Below are positions 16,839-25,487 of a DNA stretch of 49,795 nucleotides, piece by piece. The notes under the pieces were generated by a model, which worked only from the letters and a program-made list of their open reading frames with translations, was not told the origin of the DNA and did no database searches. The position numbers and the translations under genes were made by a program. Every line of letters begins with the position of its first letter. Position 1 is the stretch's first letter. Source of the stretch: a virus; IMG/VR virus record IMGVR_UViG_3300032156_001766, positions 1 through 49,795 of that record, one strand, 5' to 3'.

Positions 16839-16857
16839 TGTCTTATCCCTCCTGTTT

Positions 16858-17127
16858 TTAGATTTTAAATACTTCCTTGATTCTACCTATAAATGACTTG
16901 CTGATCCCCTGATCCTCCTTTGCTTCTCTCACATTCTCTGGCCTCACAGATGCAGGGTGAATATATTCAATATTGACCTCCAACCCTTTTTTATCCTTAT
17001 AGACCTTCATTTCTCCAAGATTTTTAAATTCTTTTTTCTTCCCTTTTATAACAAGCACTGCCGAATGGTCAAACCTTACAATCGCTGTCGCCTTTGGTTT
17101 TCCATTTAACATCCTGAAATCAACCAC
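16858..17127 (-). CDS. Hypothetical protein
   Basis: 89 residues from a GTG with GGAGG ten bases upstream, overlapping the end of the split SbcC gene. The first 60 or so residues alternate in a beta pattern (ATAIVRFDHSAVLVIKGKKK). No family recognised. Coupling to the SbcC carboxy half suggests it is translated with the recombination genes. Confidence 0.55.
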   Translation of the reverse strand: MVDFRMLNGKPKATAIVRFDHSAVLVIKGKKKEFKNLGEMKVYKDKKGLEVNIEYIHPASVRPENVREAKEDQGISKSFIGRIKEVFKI

Positions 17128-17764
17128 TTTGTACCATCCTCCTTTTAATATTGACTTGGGTCATTCCTTCTTTGTCCTTCACAAATTCAAAAACCTGATC
17201 CGCCCCTTCAATCTGATCTGGGATATGAGAAACAATAAGCATTTGCAAACCCAAACTATGACTTATAGATTTAATCATTAACGCTCCTCGTTCCGGTAAA
17301 TCTCCTCCCTTCAGAAAACGAGCCGGCTCATCCAAGAACATAATATTTCGAGTTCGAGGACATTGAAGAGACCACATAGCAAACTGCAACCCCAAAGCGG
17401 CTACATCTGCTTCCCCTCCTCCACCGCCATAACGAATATCGCCAGACCCTCTTCCATCTGACTTTTGCCAATGGAGATCACATTCTGTTTTTCCTCTCCT
17501 TAAAACAAAATCCAATTTCAAAGACCAGGGATCGTCAAACACACTGGCCTGAGCCAAACTAACCAACTCTCCAACCCGATATTCCAACTGTTTCTGAGTC
17601 TGACGGGCAACCGCCTGAATGATGACCTGAGCCTGCTCGGAAAAAGAGACCTGTCTCTCAAGTTCCTTTGACAGATTTTCAAGCTCTATAGTCCGACGTT
17701 CAATGATATCTCGTTCTCCCTTTTTTCGTTCTAAAGTATGACGAAGGGCTTTTAAGTCAATCAT
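17120..17764 (-). CDS. SbcC/Rad50-like ATPase, carboxy-terminal half
   Basis: 214 residues. After a short coiled coil (1-70) the chain carries the carboxy ATPase lobe: the ABC signature region GGGGGEADVAALG (113-125), Walker B NIMFLDEPARF (140-150) and a switch histidine in LIVSHI (H180). There is no Walker A; that lies in the separate gene at 22059-23243. Together they should make one Rad50/SbcC-type head that works with the SbcD-like nuclease encoded between them. A GGGGGA lies six bases before the ATG. I recall such split forms in other phages. Confidence 0.85.
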   Translation of the reverse strand: MIDLKALRHTLERKKGERDIIERRTIELENLSKELERQVSFSEQAQVIIQAVARQTQKQLEYRVGELVSLAQASVFDDPWSLKLDFVLRRGKTECDLHWQKSDGRGSGDIRYGGGGGEADVAALGLQFAMWSLQCPRTRNIMFLDEPARFLKGGDLPERGALMIKSISHSLGLQMLIVSHIPDQIEGADQVFEFVKDKEGMTQVNIKRRMVQSG

Positions 17765-17789
17765 TTTTAATCCCCCATTTGATTTTCAT

Positions 17790-18212
17790 TCAAATCTTAC
17801 CCCCAGGAATAAATGGCTGTTTATTAATTGTCCCAGCCAATGTTTTCAATGCTTCCTCCAACTCTTTCCTTGCTTTTGGAATATTCTCAATCCACTGCCA
17901 ACTCCCTTCTCCCTGCTCCCAAACATACTTGGACAACCCACAATCATCACAAACAATTATCCCTCCACCGTCCGGCCAATCCTCACCATGAGTTTTTAGA
18001 TGGAAGCAGACAGATCTCAACTTAGTTCCAAGCTCTTTAACGTGATCCTGCAAAGCCGTATACCTTTTCATGTATTGATCTTTCCAATCCGGTTCAGAAT
18101 CAATCCATTGTTGAGCCTCAGACAGTCTGATTTCCAATTCCTTAACTTTCTCACACTGATCAAGGTCACACATCATATATTGATTTTTAGTTTTCTTCTT
18201 ATTGCCAGGCAT
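17790..18212 (-). CDS. Hypothetical protein with zinc-finger-like cysteines
   Basis: 140 residues from the ATG behind GGAG, overlapping the upstream gene slightly. The amino half is helical (CEKVKELEIRLSEAQQW); the middle has CFHLKTHG and IVCDDCGLSKY, likely one zinc site (Cys, His, Cys, Cys). It lies between coiled-coil and SbcC-like genes. Function unknown. Confidence 0.55.
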   Translation of the reverse strand: MPGNKKKTKNQYMMCDLDQCEKVKELEIRLSEAQQWIDSEPDWKDQYMKRYTALQDHVKELGTKLRSVCFHLKTHGEDWPDGGGIIVCDDCGLSKYVWEQGEGSWQWIENIPKARKELEEALKTLAGTINKQPFIPGGKI

Positions 18213-18444
18213 ACGCTTTCTCCAATTCTGCAACCCCCTGTTCCAACTCTTTTTCAGACTTGGAAAGCTCGGCATCCATTTGATCAAGCTTCTTCTTAGC
18301 TTCCGCCAAAGTCTTAACTCCATACTGCTTCAACTGACCATCCAGTTGCTCAAGAGTTCCACGAAGCCGGTCAGCTTTGGACTTCGCTTGATCGATCTGT
18401 TCTTTCATCTTCAAAAGTTTATTTGTTTTGTCTTCTGTTGCCAT
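18199..18444 (-). CDS. Small coiled-coil protein
   Basis: 81 residues, almost entirely heptad repeats (KMKEQIDQAKSKADRLRGTL, LDQMDAELSKSEKELEQ). It begins MATED, much like the next upstream gene (MATEN), hinting at shared start sequences. No enzyme motif. It may be a structural or partner subunit in the recombination block. Confidence 0.6.
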   Translation of the reverse strand: MATEDKTNKLLKMKEQIDQAKSKADRLRGTLEQLDGQLKQYGVKTLAEAKKKLDQMDAELSKSEKELEQGVAELEKAYAWQ

Positions 18445-18447
18445 AAA

Positions 18448-18693
18448 TCAATTCCTCCCTTCACATTCCTTTTTATATGATTCAAAAAAGACAGGATTAT
18501 TGTCAGGACATATTTTCTGATAACAATCATCACAAACCATATCACATTCACTTATTGGAATACTTCCAAAATCTCTCTCAAGTTCCTCTTTTGCTTTTTC
18601 ATCATTCCATTCCCCATCCACCTGAAAATCAAAAATACCTCCGCACTTCGCACATTTATACTGTCCTTCTCCTACTTCATTTTCTGTCGCCAT
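18448..18693 (-). CDS. Zinc-ribbon protein
   Basis: 81 residues with two CxxC pairs: YKCAKCGG near residue 14 and MVCDDCYQK near residue 54, separated by an acidic helix. This is a four-cysteine zinc site. Function unknown; it may bind nucleic acid or a protein partner. Confidence 0.6.
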   Translation of the reverse strand: MATENEVGEGQYKCAKCGGIFDFQVDGEWNDEKAKEELERDFGSIPISECDMVCDDCYQKICPDNNPVFFESYKKECEGRN

Positions 18694-18844
18694 GAACTAT
18701 CTCTCTCCTTATCTTTGTTTCCAATAAAAATACTCGCCCGCAGACACGACATCTCGACTTTAGTATTGATTCACTGTCTCCCTTTCTCAATTGAACCACT
18801 GCTTGATAACAGAACAGGCAAACAGATATTTGTTTATCAGACAT
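18677..18844 (-). CDS. Small zinc-ribbon protein
   Basis: 55 residues with CLFC near residue 9 and CRVCG near residue 36, a compact zinc ribbon. AAAGGTAG lies about seven bases before the ATG, and the end overlaps the next gene by 17 bases. Function unknown. Confidence 0.55.
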   Translation of the reverse strand: MSDKQISVCLFCYQAVVQLRKGDSESILKSRCRVCGRVFLLETKIRREIVHGDRK

Positions 18845-18865
18845 TTTGAACTACCTTTTCATCCT

Positions 18866-19546
18866 TTATTCATATTTACTCCAAATGATTTTCTTATATA
18901 ACCTTTCCCAACGATATTTGCCATTAGCCCTCCCATTACAAGAATTACATAAGGTAATTAGATTAAATTGAGAGCAATTATCTTTATTATGGTCAATATG
19001 ATGAACAGTTAACTTTTTTAATAAACGATTACAGAAAGGATTTTGACATTCATTGTTATCCCTGTCTCTTATAAATTGTTTAAGTTCTCTATTGAAGGTA
19101 AGGGGATAAGGGAAAAAAGATATTCCTCCTCTCCAGTTAGGACTTTTGTCTCCAAACTTTCCTTTATGAAAAAGACTCATTTTTCTTTTCGTTTCTCCTG
19201 AAAGAAATCTTCCCTTCATAACTTCAGATATTTTCTTTTTATGATCTTCCGTAAGAGGTCTTCCTTTCAATGCTTTTGACAACTTTCTTTTTGTCCTTTC
19301 CGAAAGAGGTTTTTGAGATTTTCCCTTTTTAGCTATTGACATTCTTTTTTTAACTTCTTCCGAATGAAGTTTTCCTTTCATCGCATCCGCTATTCTCTTT
19401 TTATGTTCTTCAGAAAGATGTTTTCTCCTCTGAGAAAAACTCATTTTCCTTTTTGTATCTTCTGACATTTCATAAGGCTTCCTCCCCTTCAAAGTATTGC
19501 TTATTTTTCTCTTTGTCTCTTCTGATACTTTAAAACCTTTTTTCAT
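18866..19546 (-). CDS. Free-standing homing endonuclease, NUMOD3 array plus HNH
   Basis: 226 residues. The first 140 are about six tandem NUMOD3-type DNA-binding modules (SEETKRKISNTLKGRKP, SEDTKRKMSFSQRRK and so on). The end is an HNH nuclease domain with NECQNPFCNR, LTVHHIDHNKDN and LITLCNSCNGRAN (Cys pairs and the His-His). It ends in KIIWSKYE, shared almost exactly with two other copies in the window. Such genes insert between phage genes and cut sites without the insert. It sits within the SbcC/SbcD block. Confidence 0.88.
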   Translation of the reverse strand: MKKGFKVSEETKRKISNTLKGRKPYEMSEDTKRKMSFSQRRKHLSEEHKKRIADAMKGKLHSEEVKKRMSIAKKGKSQKPLSERTKRKLSKALKGRPLTEDHKKKISEVMKGRFLSGETKRKMSLFHKGKFGDKSPNWRGGISFFPYPLTFNRELKQFIRDRDNNECQNPFCNRLLKKLTVHHIDHNKDNCSQFNLITLCNSCNGRANGKYRWERLYKKIIWSKYE

Positions 19547-19747
19547 TTAACTAATCTCTTTTCTTTTTGATATTAACTCGGCTTTTCTTTTGAACCAAGC
19601 CAAAGAATGAAACCCCAACCCGTAATTCAATCCGTTTATAAATCTTCGGCACATTACTTCTGATGAACGGTAAACATAAATATAAGGCGGAATTAGAATT
19701 TTAACCAAGTCGGGATATTGATATGAAATCAACTCAACTTTCTTCAT
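19547..19747 (-). CDS. Hypothetical protein
   Basis: 66 residues, tyrosine- and arginine-rich, starting MKKVELISYQYPDL. No family recognised. It lies between a membrane protein and a homing endonuclease and overlaps the upstream gene by an ATGA. Confidence 0.45.
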   Translation of the reverse strand: MKKVELISYQYPDLVKILIPPYIYVYRSSEVMCRRFINGLNYGLGFHSLAWFKRKAELISKRKEIS

Positions 19748-19938
19748 CTCAATATTATCTCAACAAAACATACAAAACATAAAATAAGAATCAGAACAAC
19801 AATGACAGGAATCCATCTGCGCAACATGCCTTCATTATAACTCTTTGCCCTCAATAACTCTGCCCTTCGCTCAAGATACCAATGCTCTCGACTTTCGCCT
19901 TTCATCAATGGTCTTTCAGGAGGAGGAACATAACCCAT
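19744..19938 (-). CDS. Small single-pass membrane protein
   Basis: 64 residues. A charged soluble part (REHWYLERRAELLRAKS) is followed by a strong carboxy-terminal membrane segment (about 43-63, PVIVVLILILCFVCFVEIIL). The tail-anchored layout means the bulk faces the cytoplasm. Role unknown. Confidence 0.6.
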   Translation of the reverse strand: MGYVPPPERPLMKGESREHWYLERRAELLRAKSYNEGMLRRWIPVIVVLILILCFVCFVEIILR

Positions 19939-19953
19939 TTTAGTATTCTCCCT

Positions 19954-20868
19954 TCATTTTGGCATTGCCGCCCACACTTTATCCTGGACAGGCTTTCTGA
20001 TCCGATTACTTTTAAAATAGGACTCAAGATTTCCTTCAAACGATAAACCTATCTCCACTTCCTCTGACAAACGAGACACGTAAGCTTCTATCCTTTCATC
20101 CTTCGCTTCCTGAAGATCAATATGCGTCCGGTCAATCACATTATCTTCTATTGGAAGGTAGACAGGTTCACAACTTTGGCCGTCCCATAAATACACACAA
20201 GGAAGATGATCGAATTGATCCGTTGTCATACGTAAAATTGATCCGGGATTTACAAGTAAGCGTCCTTTATCTTTAGCAATAAAAGATTTATGATTATCAC
20301 CAGAATGGATTATCTGAAAACATTCAAAAGACTTTAACAAAGATAAAGCAAGACTTCCTTGATCTTCTTGCCATTTACCCCTCTGTGCATTAAACACCAA
20401 CTGATGAATCATCGCTAAACGGGGTTTATCTCCCTTTCTAATCCTAACCCCAGAAATCGGTATTCCATAAGGATAAGCACAAACAATGAAATCATCAAAC
20501 TCCCAACTATTTTGAAGATCTTCAGGACCGAGTAAGGTAATAACTTCTGATGCATACAAAACACCAATAGCACAATTCTTCCAAGAATCTAACCGATGAT
20601 TTAAAAGATCATGTTGACCTGGAATAACGAAAATTTTCAGATCCTCTGTAACTTTTGAAATAAACCATTCTAATAATCTGCAAGACCACTTTGGAGAATG
20701 CCCTAAATCTCCAGCCACTAATATAGGACAACTAAACTTTTGAGCGAGAGAAAAAATGAAATCAACCTTCTTCTCCATTGCCTTAAAAAAATCATCTGTT
20801 CGACATATTGGAACAGTTTCCCTTAAATGCCAATCAGACGTTAAAATAACGAGCGATTTACGCAGCAT
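19954..20868 (-). CDS. SbcD/Mre11-like nuclease
   Basis: 304 residues. Metallophosphoesterase motifs appear in order: SDWH (D12, H14), AGDLGH (D54), PGQHD (84-88, Gln in place of the usual Asn), MIHQ (H155) and SGDNH (190-193, replacing the common GHxH). This is the exonuclease partner of SbcC/Rad50, like T4 gp47, trimming DNA ends for recombination-dependent replication. Its two likely ATPase partners flank it at some distance. The Gln and GDNH variants may mark a phage subfamily. Confidence 0.85.
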   Translation of the reverse strand: MLRKSLVILTSDWHLRETVPICRTDDFFKAMEKKVDFIFSLAQKFSCPILVAGDLGHSPKWSCRLLEWFISKVTEDLKIFVIPGQHDLLNHRLDSWKNCAIGVLYASEVITLLGPEDLQNSWEFDDFIVCAYPYGIPISGVRIRKGDKPRLAMIHQLVFNAQRGKWQEDQGSLALSLLKSFECFQIIHSGDNHKSFIAKDKGRLLVNPGSILRMTTDQFDHLPCVYLWDGQSCEPVYLPIEDNVIDRTHIDLQEAKDERIEAYVSRLSEEVEIGLSFEGNLESYFKSNRIRKPVQDKVWAAMPK

Positions 20869-21682
20869 ATCTATATCTCTCCAACATTATTTCTTGATAA
20901 AAATTCTCCCAAAATTCTCGATTAAAATTTGCTCTGACATTACACGAATAGCACAAGGTTATAAGATTTAATGGGTCACAATCTTTCTTATCATAATTTA
21001 TATGATGAGGACATTTCCTTTTTGAAAGTCCCTCACAACCAGGATTCTGACAAATATTCTTGTCTCTCTCAAAAATGAAAAGCTTAAGAGTCTTGTTAAA
21101 TTCTGGAGTATAAGGTTCAAACGACTTTCCTCCATGCCATCCAGAAGCATTTTCTCCGATTAATCTATTTCTAAATTCAGAAGTCGCCCATGCATTTTTC
21201 ATAAACTGGCGAATTCTTTTCCTGGTTTTTCTTGTATGTTTCCTTCCAACCCAAGTACGCAATTTATCCCGTATTTCAGGACGTTCCCTAAGAGCTTTAG
21301 CATTACCAATTCTTATTTTATTCTTATGATCTTCTGAAAACACTTTCCCTTTATGAGCATCCCCAATTTTTCTTTTTGTTTCTTTAGATAACTTACATCC
21401 CTTTCTTGGAGAAGATCTCCCTTTACAAGACTCGGACAATTTCCTTCGAGAATCATCCGACCATTCCATTCCAGTATGAAGCTCTATATGTTTCTTTTTT
21501 CTTTCAAATGTCCATGCTGCTTTTAACTTTGCTTTTGTTTCTTCGGTATGAGGTCGAGAAATCCCTCTTGAATTATGGCCAGTTATAAATCTATTCCATC
21601 TTTTCTTTCCTCCTCGATTCCAACAAACCTTCTCACCACATCCACATAAACAAAATGAAAGCTTTCGACTAAACTTTTTCAT
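20858..21682 (-). CDS. Free-standing NUMOD3/HNH endonuclease, larger type
   Basis: 274 residues. The amino end has a zinc module (LCGCGEKVCWNRGGKK, then ITGHNSRG) typical of one NUMOD3 class, then repeated modules (SDDSRRKLSESCKGR, SKETKRKIGDAHKGK, SEDHKNKIRIGNAK). The HNH domain shows NICQNPGCEG, CPHHINYDKKD and LITLCYSCNVRAN. It is diverged from the other three copies and lacks their shared end. It overlaps the start of the SbcD-like gene. Confidence 0.85.
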   Translation of the reverse strand: MKKFSRKLSFCLCGCGEKVCWNRGGKKRWNRFITGHNSRGISRPHTEETKAKLKAAWTFERKKKHIELHTGMEWSDDSRRKLSESCKGRSSPRKGCKLSKETKRKIGDAHKGKVFSEDHKNKIRIGNAKALRERPEIRDKLRTWVGRKHTRKTRKRIRQFMKNAWATSEFRNRLIGENASGWHGGKSFEPYTPEFNKTLKLFIFERDKNICQNPGCEGLSKRKCPHHINYDKKDCDPLNLITLCYSCNVRANFNREFWENFYQEIMLERYRYAA

Positions 21683-21946
21683 TTACATCTCCGGAGGATT
21701 TGGTGCTGGACCACTTGTCGGTTTGATCCCTCCCAGCACTATTTGCTTTTTTCCAGACGGAATAAGTCTTGTTTCATCAAGCCATACCCATTCATCTGGC
21801 TTTCCCTTTTCTGTCAGTGTTCGAGAAATGAGTCCGTAGTGATTGCAACCCGTAAAGTATTGCGTTCTTCCCATTGCCACACCTTCAAAACCAGTAACAA
21901 TGTCTTTTAAAACTGTTCCGAGTGCAAACTGAAATGGAATTGTCAT
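21683..21946 (-). CDS. Conserved small phage protein
   Basis: 87 residues starting MTIPFQFALGTVLKDIVTG, with YFTGCNHYGLI and WVWLDETRLIP. From memory this pattern (a GCNxY stretch and a W(F/L)DE stretch) recurs in small phage proteins of unknown function with an SH3-like beta fold. The ATG overlaps the upstream stop. Confidence 0.65.
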   Translation of the reverse strand: MTIPFQFALGTVLKDIVTGFEGVAMGRTQYFTGCNHYGLISRTLTEKGKPDEWVWLDETRLIPSGKKQIVLGGIKPTSGPAPNPPEM

Positions 21947-22047
21947 CTTTTTCTCCTTTTTAATAAAAAGTGAACTGATTCTCCCCTCTCTATTTGTTCT
22001 TGAACTTCTTTCACCCTTTCAACCAAAGCAAATGTGCTATGCTTCAT
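21943..22047 (-). CDS. Very small hypothetical protein
   Basis: 34 residues (MKHSTFALVERVKEVQEQIE...), charged and helical. The end overlaps the next gene by ATGA, and AAGGA lies about ten bases before the start. The context fits a real coupled gene; function unknown. Confidence 0.4.
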   Translation of the reverse strand: MKHSTFALVERVKEVQEQIERGESVHFLLKRRKR

Positions 22048-22058
22048 TATCTATTTCC

Positions 22059-23243
22059 TTATCCCTTGCCACAAAGTGGACAAATGTCAGGCATCAATCG
22101 GGTAAATTCTTTTTGTAATCTCTCACCCTCCTTTTTTATTTGAATCAATGATTCAGAAGCCTCGGAGACAGACCTGATAAGATCGACCAATCCCATCTTG
22201 TTTGTCCGTGATTTTCCTATACTAAAATTCAAATTTTCCAGACGTTCAAATTCTTCTACAGCCTTCAATAACCAATCATAAGAAGCAATCTCCTTTTTGG
22301 TCCTACCATGATCAGAAACCAAATCAAAAAAGGCATAATACTTTTTCCTTTTATCTCTGATTCCTTCTTCCAAAGCCAACAACCGCCTGACCTCTGATCC
22401 CATATCCTCCAAAGGAATCAAGTTCTCTAACTCTTTTCCTGCCTTTTCATACTGATCAATGATAGCTGCCAATTGTTCCCATTGGGTATTCTGCTTTTCA
22501 ATTTGAGTATGAAGATTGAGAAGTCGATCTACTTCCTTTGAAAAAAACAATATATTCTGAACAGCGACTAAGACAATAGCAGTTTGCTCATATTCCTCAA
22601 CAATAGTTTGAACACCAATCGCCTCTTTATTTAAACATAAGATCCTCTCTTGCAGCTTCTCCAATTCCACCAACTTCTCGTCTGCCCCTGGAAGCCAATC
22701 ATACAAAACCAATTGCTCCTGAGTCGACTCTAAATCCTTTTTTGTCTGTCCCAAATCTTCTTTTTCTTTGCGCAAGGTAGAAGCAATACTGCTAAGAGCT
22801 TGATCAATAATATCTAAATGAGCGGCTTTGTTTAAATAGCGAGCGACTTCCCCTGACGAATTTGAAATCAAGAAAGAAGGATCGGTCTGAGCCTGAAAGT
22901 TAACGTCCGACAAATTCAATAAATCAAGTACGGGTTGAGGAGGAGGGCCTTTTCCAAATGCCTCAAACTTCTGTTTATCAATATAATAATAATTTTCAGA
23001 ATCAGTTCTAACCCGACCAATCCGTTTGCTCTCCTTCAGGGTAATTTCGACTCGGGTATCTCCGCCCCACCAAGAACGATACTCATCCCCCAGAGGGCGA
23101 TTGCGAAAAAGCCAATCCAACGATTTGAACACAACTGACTTTCCTGCTCCAGTCAAGCCAATAAGAGCGTTGACCCCTTCGTGAAGATCAAGAGTGGTTT
23201 CACTATGGCTTTGGAAATTTTGAATTTTAATTTGGGAGATCAT
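22059..23243 (-). CDS. SbcC/Rad50-like ATPase, amino-terminal half ending at the zinc hook
   Basis: 394 residues. The start IKIQNFQSHSETTLDL and Walker A GLTGAGKS (29-36) are those of SbcC/Rad50 and T4 gp46. A Q-loop-like stretch (VNFQAQTDPSFLISN) follows, then about 230 residues of coiled coil. The chain ends in CPLCGKG, so the CxxC (388-391) is a zinc hook placed at the carboxy end. Signature and Walker B are missing and lie in the gene at 17120-17764. The two coils differ in length (about 230 against 70), so they cannot simply mirror each other. The ATG overlaps the upstream stop. Confidence 0.87.
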   Translation of the reverse strand: MISQIKIQNFQSHSETTLDLHEGVNALIGLTGAGKSVVFKSLDWLFRNRPLGDEYRSWWGGDTRVEITLKESKRIGRVRTDSENYYYIDKQKFEAFGKGPPPQPVLDLLNLSDVNFQAQTDPSFLISNSSGEVARYLNKAAHLDIIDQALSSIASTLRKEKEDLGQTKKDLESTQEQLVLYDWLPGADEKLVELEKLQERILCLNKEAIGVQTIVEEYEQTAIVLVAVQNILFFSKEVDRLLNLHTQIEKQNTQWEQLAAIIDQYEKAGKELENLIPLEDMGSEVRRLLALEEGIRDKRKKYYAFFDLVSDHGRTKKEIASYDWLLKAVEEFERLENLNFSIGKSRTNKMGLVDLIRSVSEASESLIQIKKEGERLQKEFTRLMPDICPLCGKG

Positions 23244-23425
23244 TTATTTTCCCAAGGCATTGGTCTATCCCCTAAAGCCCGACGATAGCAAATATCCACC
23301 CAATCATCCCAACTTGTTGTCGTAGTCTGAGCAAGATCCCTGATTTTTTCTTCAAGAATCTGACGACCCAAGTTCTTCCTCGCCAAAAGAATGATTCTAA
23401 TTTTATCTTCAGAATTAAGAATCAT
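23240..23425 (-). CDS. Hypothetical protein
   Basis: 61 residues (MILNSEDKIRIILLARKNL..., then SWDDWVDICYRRALGD). It is helical and coupled by overlap to both neighbours. I do not recognise it. Confidence 0.5.
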   Translation of the reverse strand: MILNSEDKIRIILLARKNLGRQILEEKIRDLAQTTTTSWDDWVDICYRRALGDRPMPWENK

Positions 23426-23676
23426 TTCTCCATCACCAAAATCTCAGTATATCCCATACGACTGGAAATGTCAGAAGGCCGAATTACCTTCTTTTTTGTT
23501 TTAACAATTGGCAAGACTCCGGTTGGATGCTCTTTCAAATCCTGTTCAATTCGAGTATCAACAGAATGAGGATAAATTCCCAGTCCTTGCCAAAAAGCTT
23601 GAGCCAGTTCATAACTTCGAGCAAGAACAACCGATTCAACAAAGCCATCACAATTTTTAGCCACAAAAATCGGCAT
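23422..23676 (-). CDS. Hypothetical protein
   Basis: 84 residues starting MPIFVAKNCDGFVESVVLAR, with a mixed alpha/beta pattern. It overlaps the gene after it (ATGA) and follows the RuvC-like resolvase directly. No family recognised. Confidence 0.5.
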   Translation of the reverse strand: MPIFVAKNCDGFVESVVLARSYELAQAFWQGLGIYPHSVDTRIEQDLKEHPTGVLPIVKTKKKVIRPSDISSRMGYTEILVMEK

Positions 23677-24158
23677 TATCTTTTTCCTACATAAATTCTT
23701 CTTCCGTATTCGGCTATTAAAAGCGCATCTGCTCTTCCAACATCCATCTTACGACTAAGTCGATCAACAGTTTGAGGAAAAAGTTGCTGTGCCCTGATCC
23801 TTGCTGCATCTTTGTCTCTCATCCCCTGCATCAATTCCTTCTTCCACGCCTGCGGAGTTACAAAAGTATATGGGATATGTAAAGCGCAGAGAATCCCAAT
23901 CCACAGACCAAATCCCATTCCAAATCCAAATGTTGAAACAGATCCTTGATCTGGCATAGAATGAACCTTCTCTATAAAACAATGTGCAACACGAGACTTA
24001 AGAAGTTCAAGATCTTGAGTCATCTGAGCAGGAAGATATTCCAACTTCGTCCTTTTGCCCTTCTTAACTGTGATCGTCGGAGTATCGTAGAAGGAAACCA
24101 CACCCCTCTCAATCGCTGCTACACATCCAGTTACGCCAGGATCTATCCCTAAGATCAT
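23676..24158 (-). CDS. RuvC-like Holliday junction resolvase
   Basis: 160 residues. GIDPGVTGCVA gives the first catalytic Asp (D6), CFIEKVHSMPDQG the Glu (E63) and the carboxy-terminal VGRADALLIAEYG the last Asp (D144), all in the RuvC order and spacing. RuvC cuts four-way junctions and branched DNA; in phages it also resolves DNA before packaging. It stands next to the recombination genes. No RuvA or RuvB partner is seen. Confidence 0.88.
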   Translation of the reverse strand: MILGIDPGVTGCVAAIERGVVSFYDTPTITVKKGKRTKLEYLPAQMTQDLELLKSRVAHCFIEKVHSMPDQGSVSTFGFGMGFGLWIGILCALHIPYTFVTPQAWKKELMQGMRDKDAARIRAQQLFPQTVDRLSRKMDVGRADALLIAEYGRRIYVGKR

Positions 24159-24352
24159 TTTTCAATTTCTCCTTTCAGAAAAATATCAAGCCGCTCTTTA
24201 TCAACATACCAACGGCCTCCAACTTTCTTTCCTAAACAGTATTTCTTAATCCACGTTAACAAAGAAGTTCGGGTGCAAGAGATACCACTCTCCTTGACTA
24301 TCTCCATTGCCTGATTGGTATTGATCCAATCTTCTCTTTTTTGAATTCGCAT
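24155..24352 (-). CDS. Excisionase-like helix-turn-helix protein
   Basis: 65 residues: WINTNQAMEIVKESGI, then TRTSLLTWIKKYC and a VGGRWYVDKERL wing. This is the layout of helix_turn_helix_17/excisionase-type proteins. It could regulate transcription rather than excision, since no integrase is seen. It overlaps the RuvC-like gene. Confidence 0.65.
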   Translation of the reverse strand: MRIQKREDWINTNQAMEIVKESGISCTRTSLLTWIKKYCLGKKVGGRWYVDKERLDIFLKGEIEK

Positions 24353-24357
24353 TTTTA

Positions 24358-24810
24358 TTAACCTCTATGCCGGATGATATTCACTTTTCTTTCTTCATCT
24401 TCCTCTTCAACTTCCACATAATCAAGAAGCCCTTTGATTCTTATACAAGATTTGGAAAGCATCTTCCTTTCTTCTTTGGACAAATTTCCTAAACTCTTTC
24501 GCATTGTTGGTAAAAGTGGGGTTGCAGGTTTTACGCATATCATCAACCCGCTGAAGGTTTTCAATATCCAATCAATCCAAGAACTCAAACTTTGAGCTAT
24601 CTCTATATCATCCTGAATCATTTCTTTATCAACTAAGAGAATCCCATTTTTATCATGGATGATGCATTCTCCATCTCTTCTTAATTCCCTAAGTCGATTC
24701 CTCACCGTCTCACTCGAAACATCAAAAATCTTCGCAAGACCATTAACTGTAACCTGCCCCTCTTCATCAAGAATATCTAAAACTTCTTTCGCAGTCAGCT
24801 TCTTGTTCAT
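24358..24810 (-). CDS. DeoR-like winged-helix protein
   Basis: 150 residues. Residues 5-55 (TAKEVLDILDEEGQVTV, then GLAKIFDVSSETVRNRLREL and a CIIHDKNGILLV wing) form a DeoR/HTH_11-type winged helix. The remainder is helical with an acidic tail. It may be a phage transcription regulator for this operon. The ATG overlaps the upstream gene. Confidence 0.65.
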   Translation of the reverse strand: MNKKLTAKEVLDILDEEGQVTVNGLAKIFDVSSETVRNRLRELRRDGECIIHDKNGILLVDKEMIQDDIEIAQSLSSWIDWILKTFSGLMICVKPATPLLPTMRKSLGNLSKEERKMLSKSCIRIKGLLDYVEVEEEDEERKVNIIRHRG

Positions 24811-25457
24811 TTAAATACCTCCAATCTTTTCATTAATATTTTAGCTTTGGCCGTAGCTTCTTTAAGAGCAATCTCATCCCATTTCTTAGGAGGTTTCTGA
24901 GGCAAGATGCTAATACAACGATCAAGCGCATTAATATAAATAGTCTCTTCAATCGTAATCAAAGCCTTTGATTCAGTCCTTTTACTTTCCGCACCCTCAT
25001 GTCTTTTCTTTTCCTCAACATGCCGTATCTCATTTACAACAGCCGTCCTCGTCGGGATGTCCTCATTCTCCCTGGCCTGAGCCTTCACACGCTCGACGAT
25101 GTCGGGATGCTTAGCAATGGCACGGGCAGTATGGGCACGACGCGAGGTCATTTCTTGAGGTAATGACCTTTGGCCAGCTCCTGCCCTTTGTCGGACTTCT
25201 TTTGTTCCCATTTCTTCAACACTCGGCAACAACTCCCCAATCCTCGTCTCAATATCCAGAAGCATCTCACCTGCCTCCTGGCCGTCTTTGAGAGTTCGCT
25301 TTCGTTGTACCTCGGTCATTTTAAGCTGATCAAACCCTTTAATCATTTGCCGATAGAATGTAACGGCAGTTTGACCGATGAAAGACAACGGCACAAGATC
25401 CTCCATTTTTGCAGGCAACATCCCTTTGGCCTTTACGATTTTAAATATTTCCATTGC
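24807..25457 (-). CDS. Hypothetical ParB/KorB-like helical protein
   Basis: 216 residues from the ATG behind AAAGGAG; a start five codons earlier is less likely. IETRIGELLPSVEEMG, LPQEMTSRRAHTARAIAKHP and DIVERVKAQARENED resemble the helical DNA-binding part seen in many plasmid and phage proteins adjacent to ParB-like domains. No nuclease or ParB box is seen. It directly follows the recombinase gene. Function uncertain. Confidence 0.5.
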   Translation of the reverse strand, partial: AMEIFKIVKAKGMLPAKMEDLVPLSFIGQTAVTFYRQMIKGFDQLKMTEVQRKRTLKDGQEAGEMLLDIETRIGELLPSVEEMGTKEVRQRAGAGQRSLPQEMTSRRAHTARAIAKHPDIVERVKAQARENEDIPTRTAVVNEIRHVEEKKRHEGAESKRTESKALITIEETIYINALDRCISILPQKPPKKWDEIALKEATAKAKILMKRLEVFK

Positions 25458-25487
25458 TTCTTCTCCTTTCATTTAAGCCTCCCTTTT

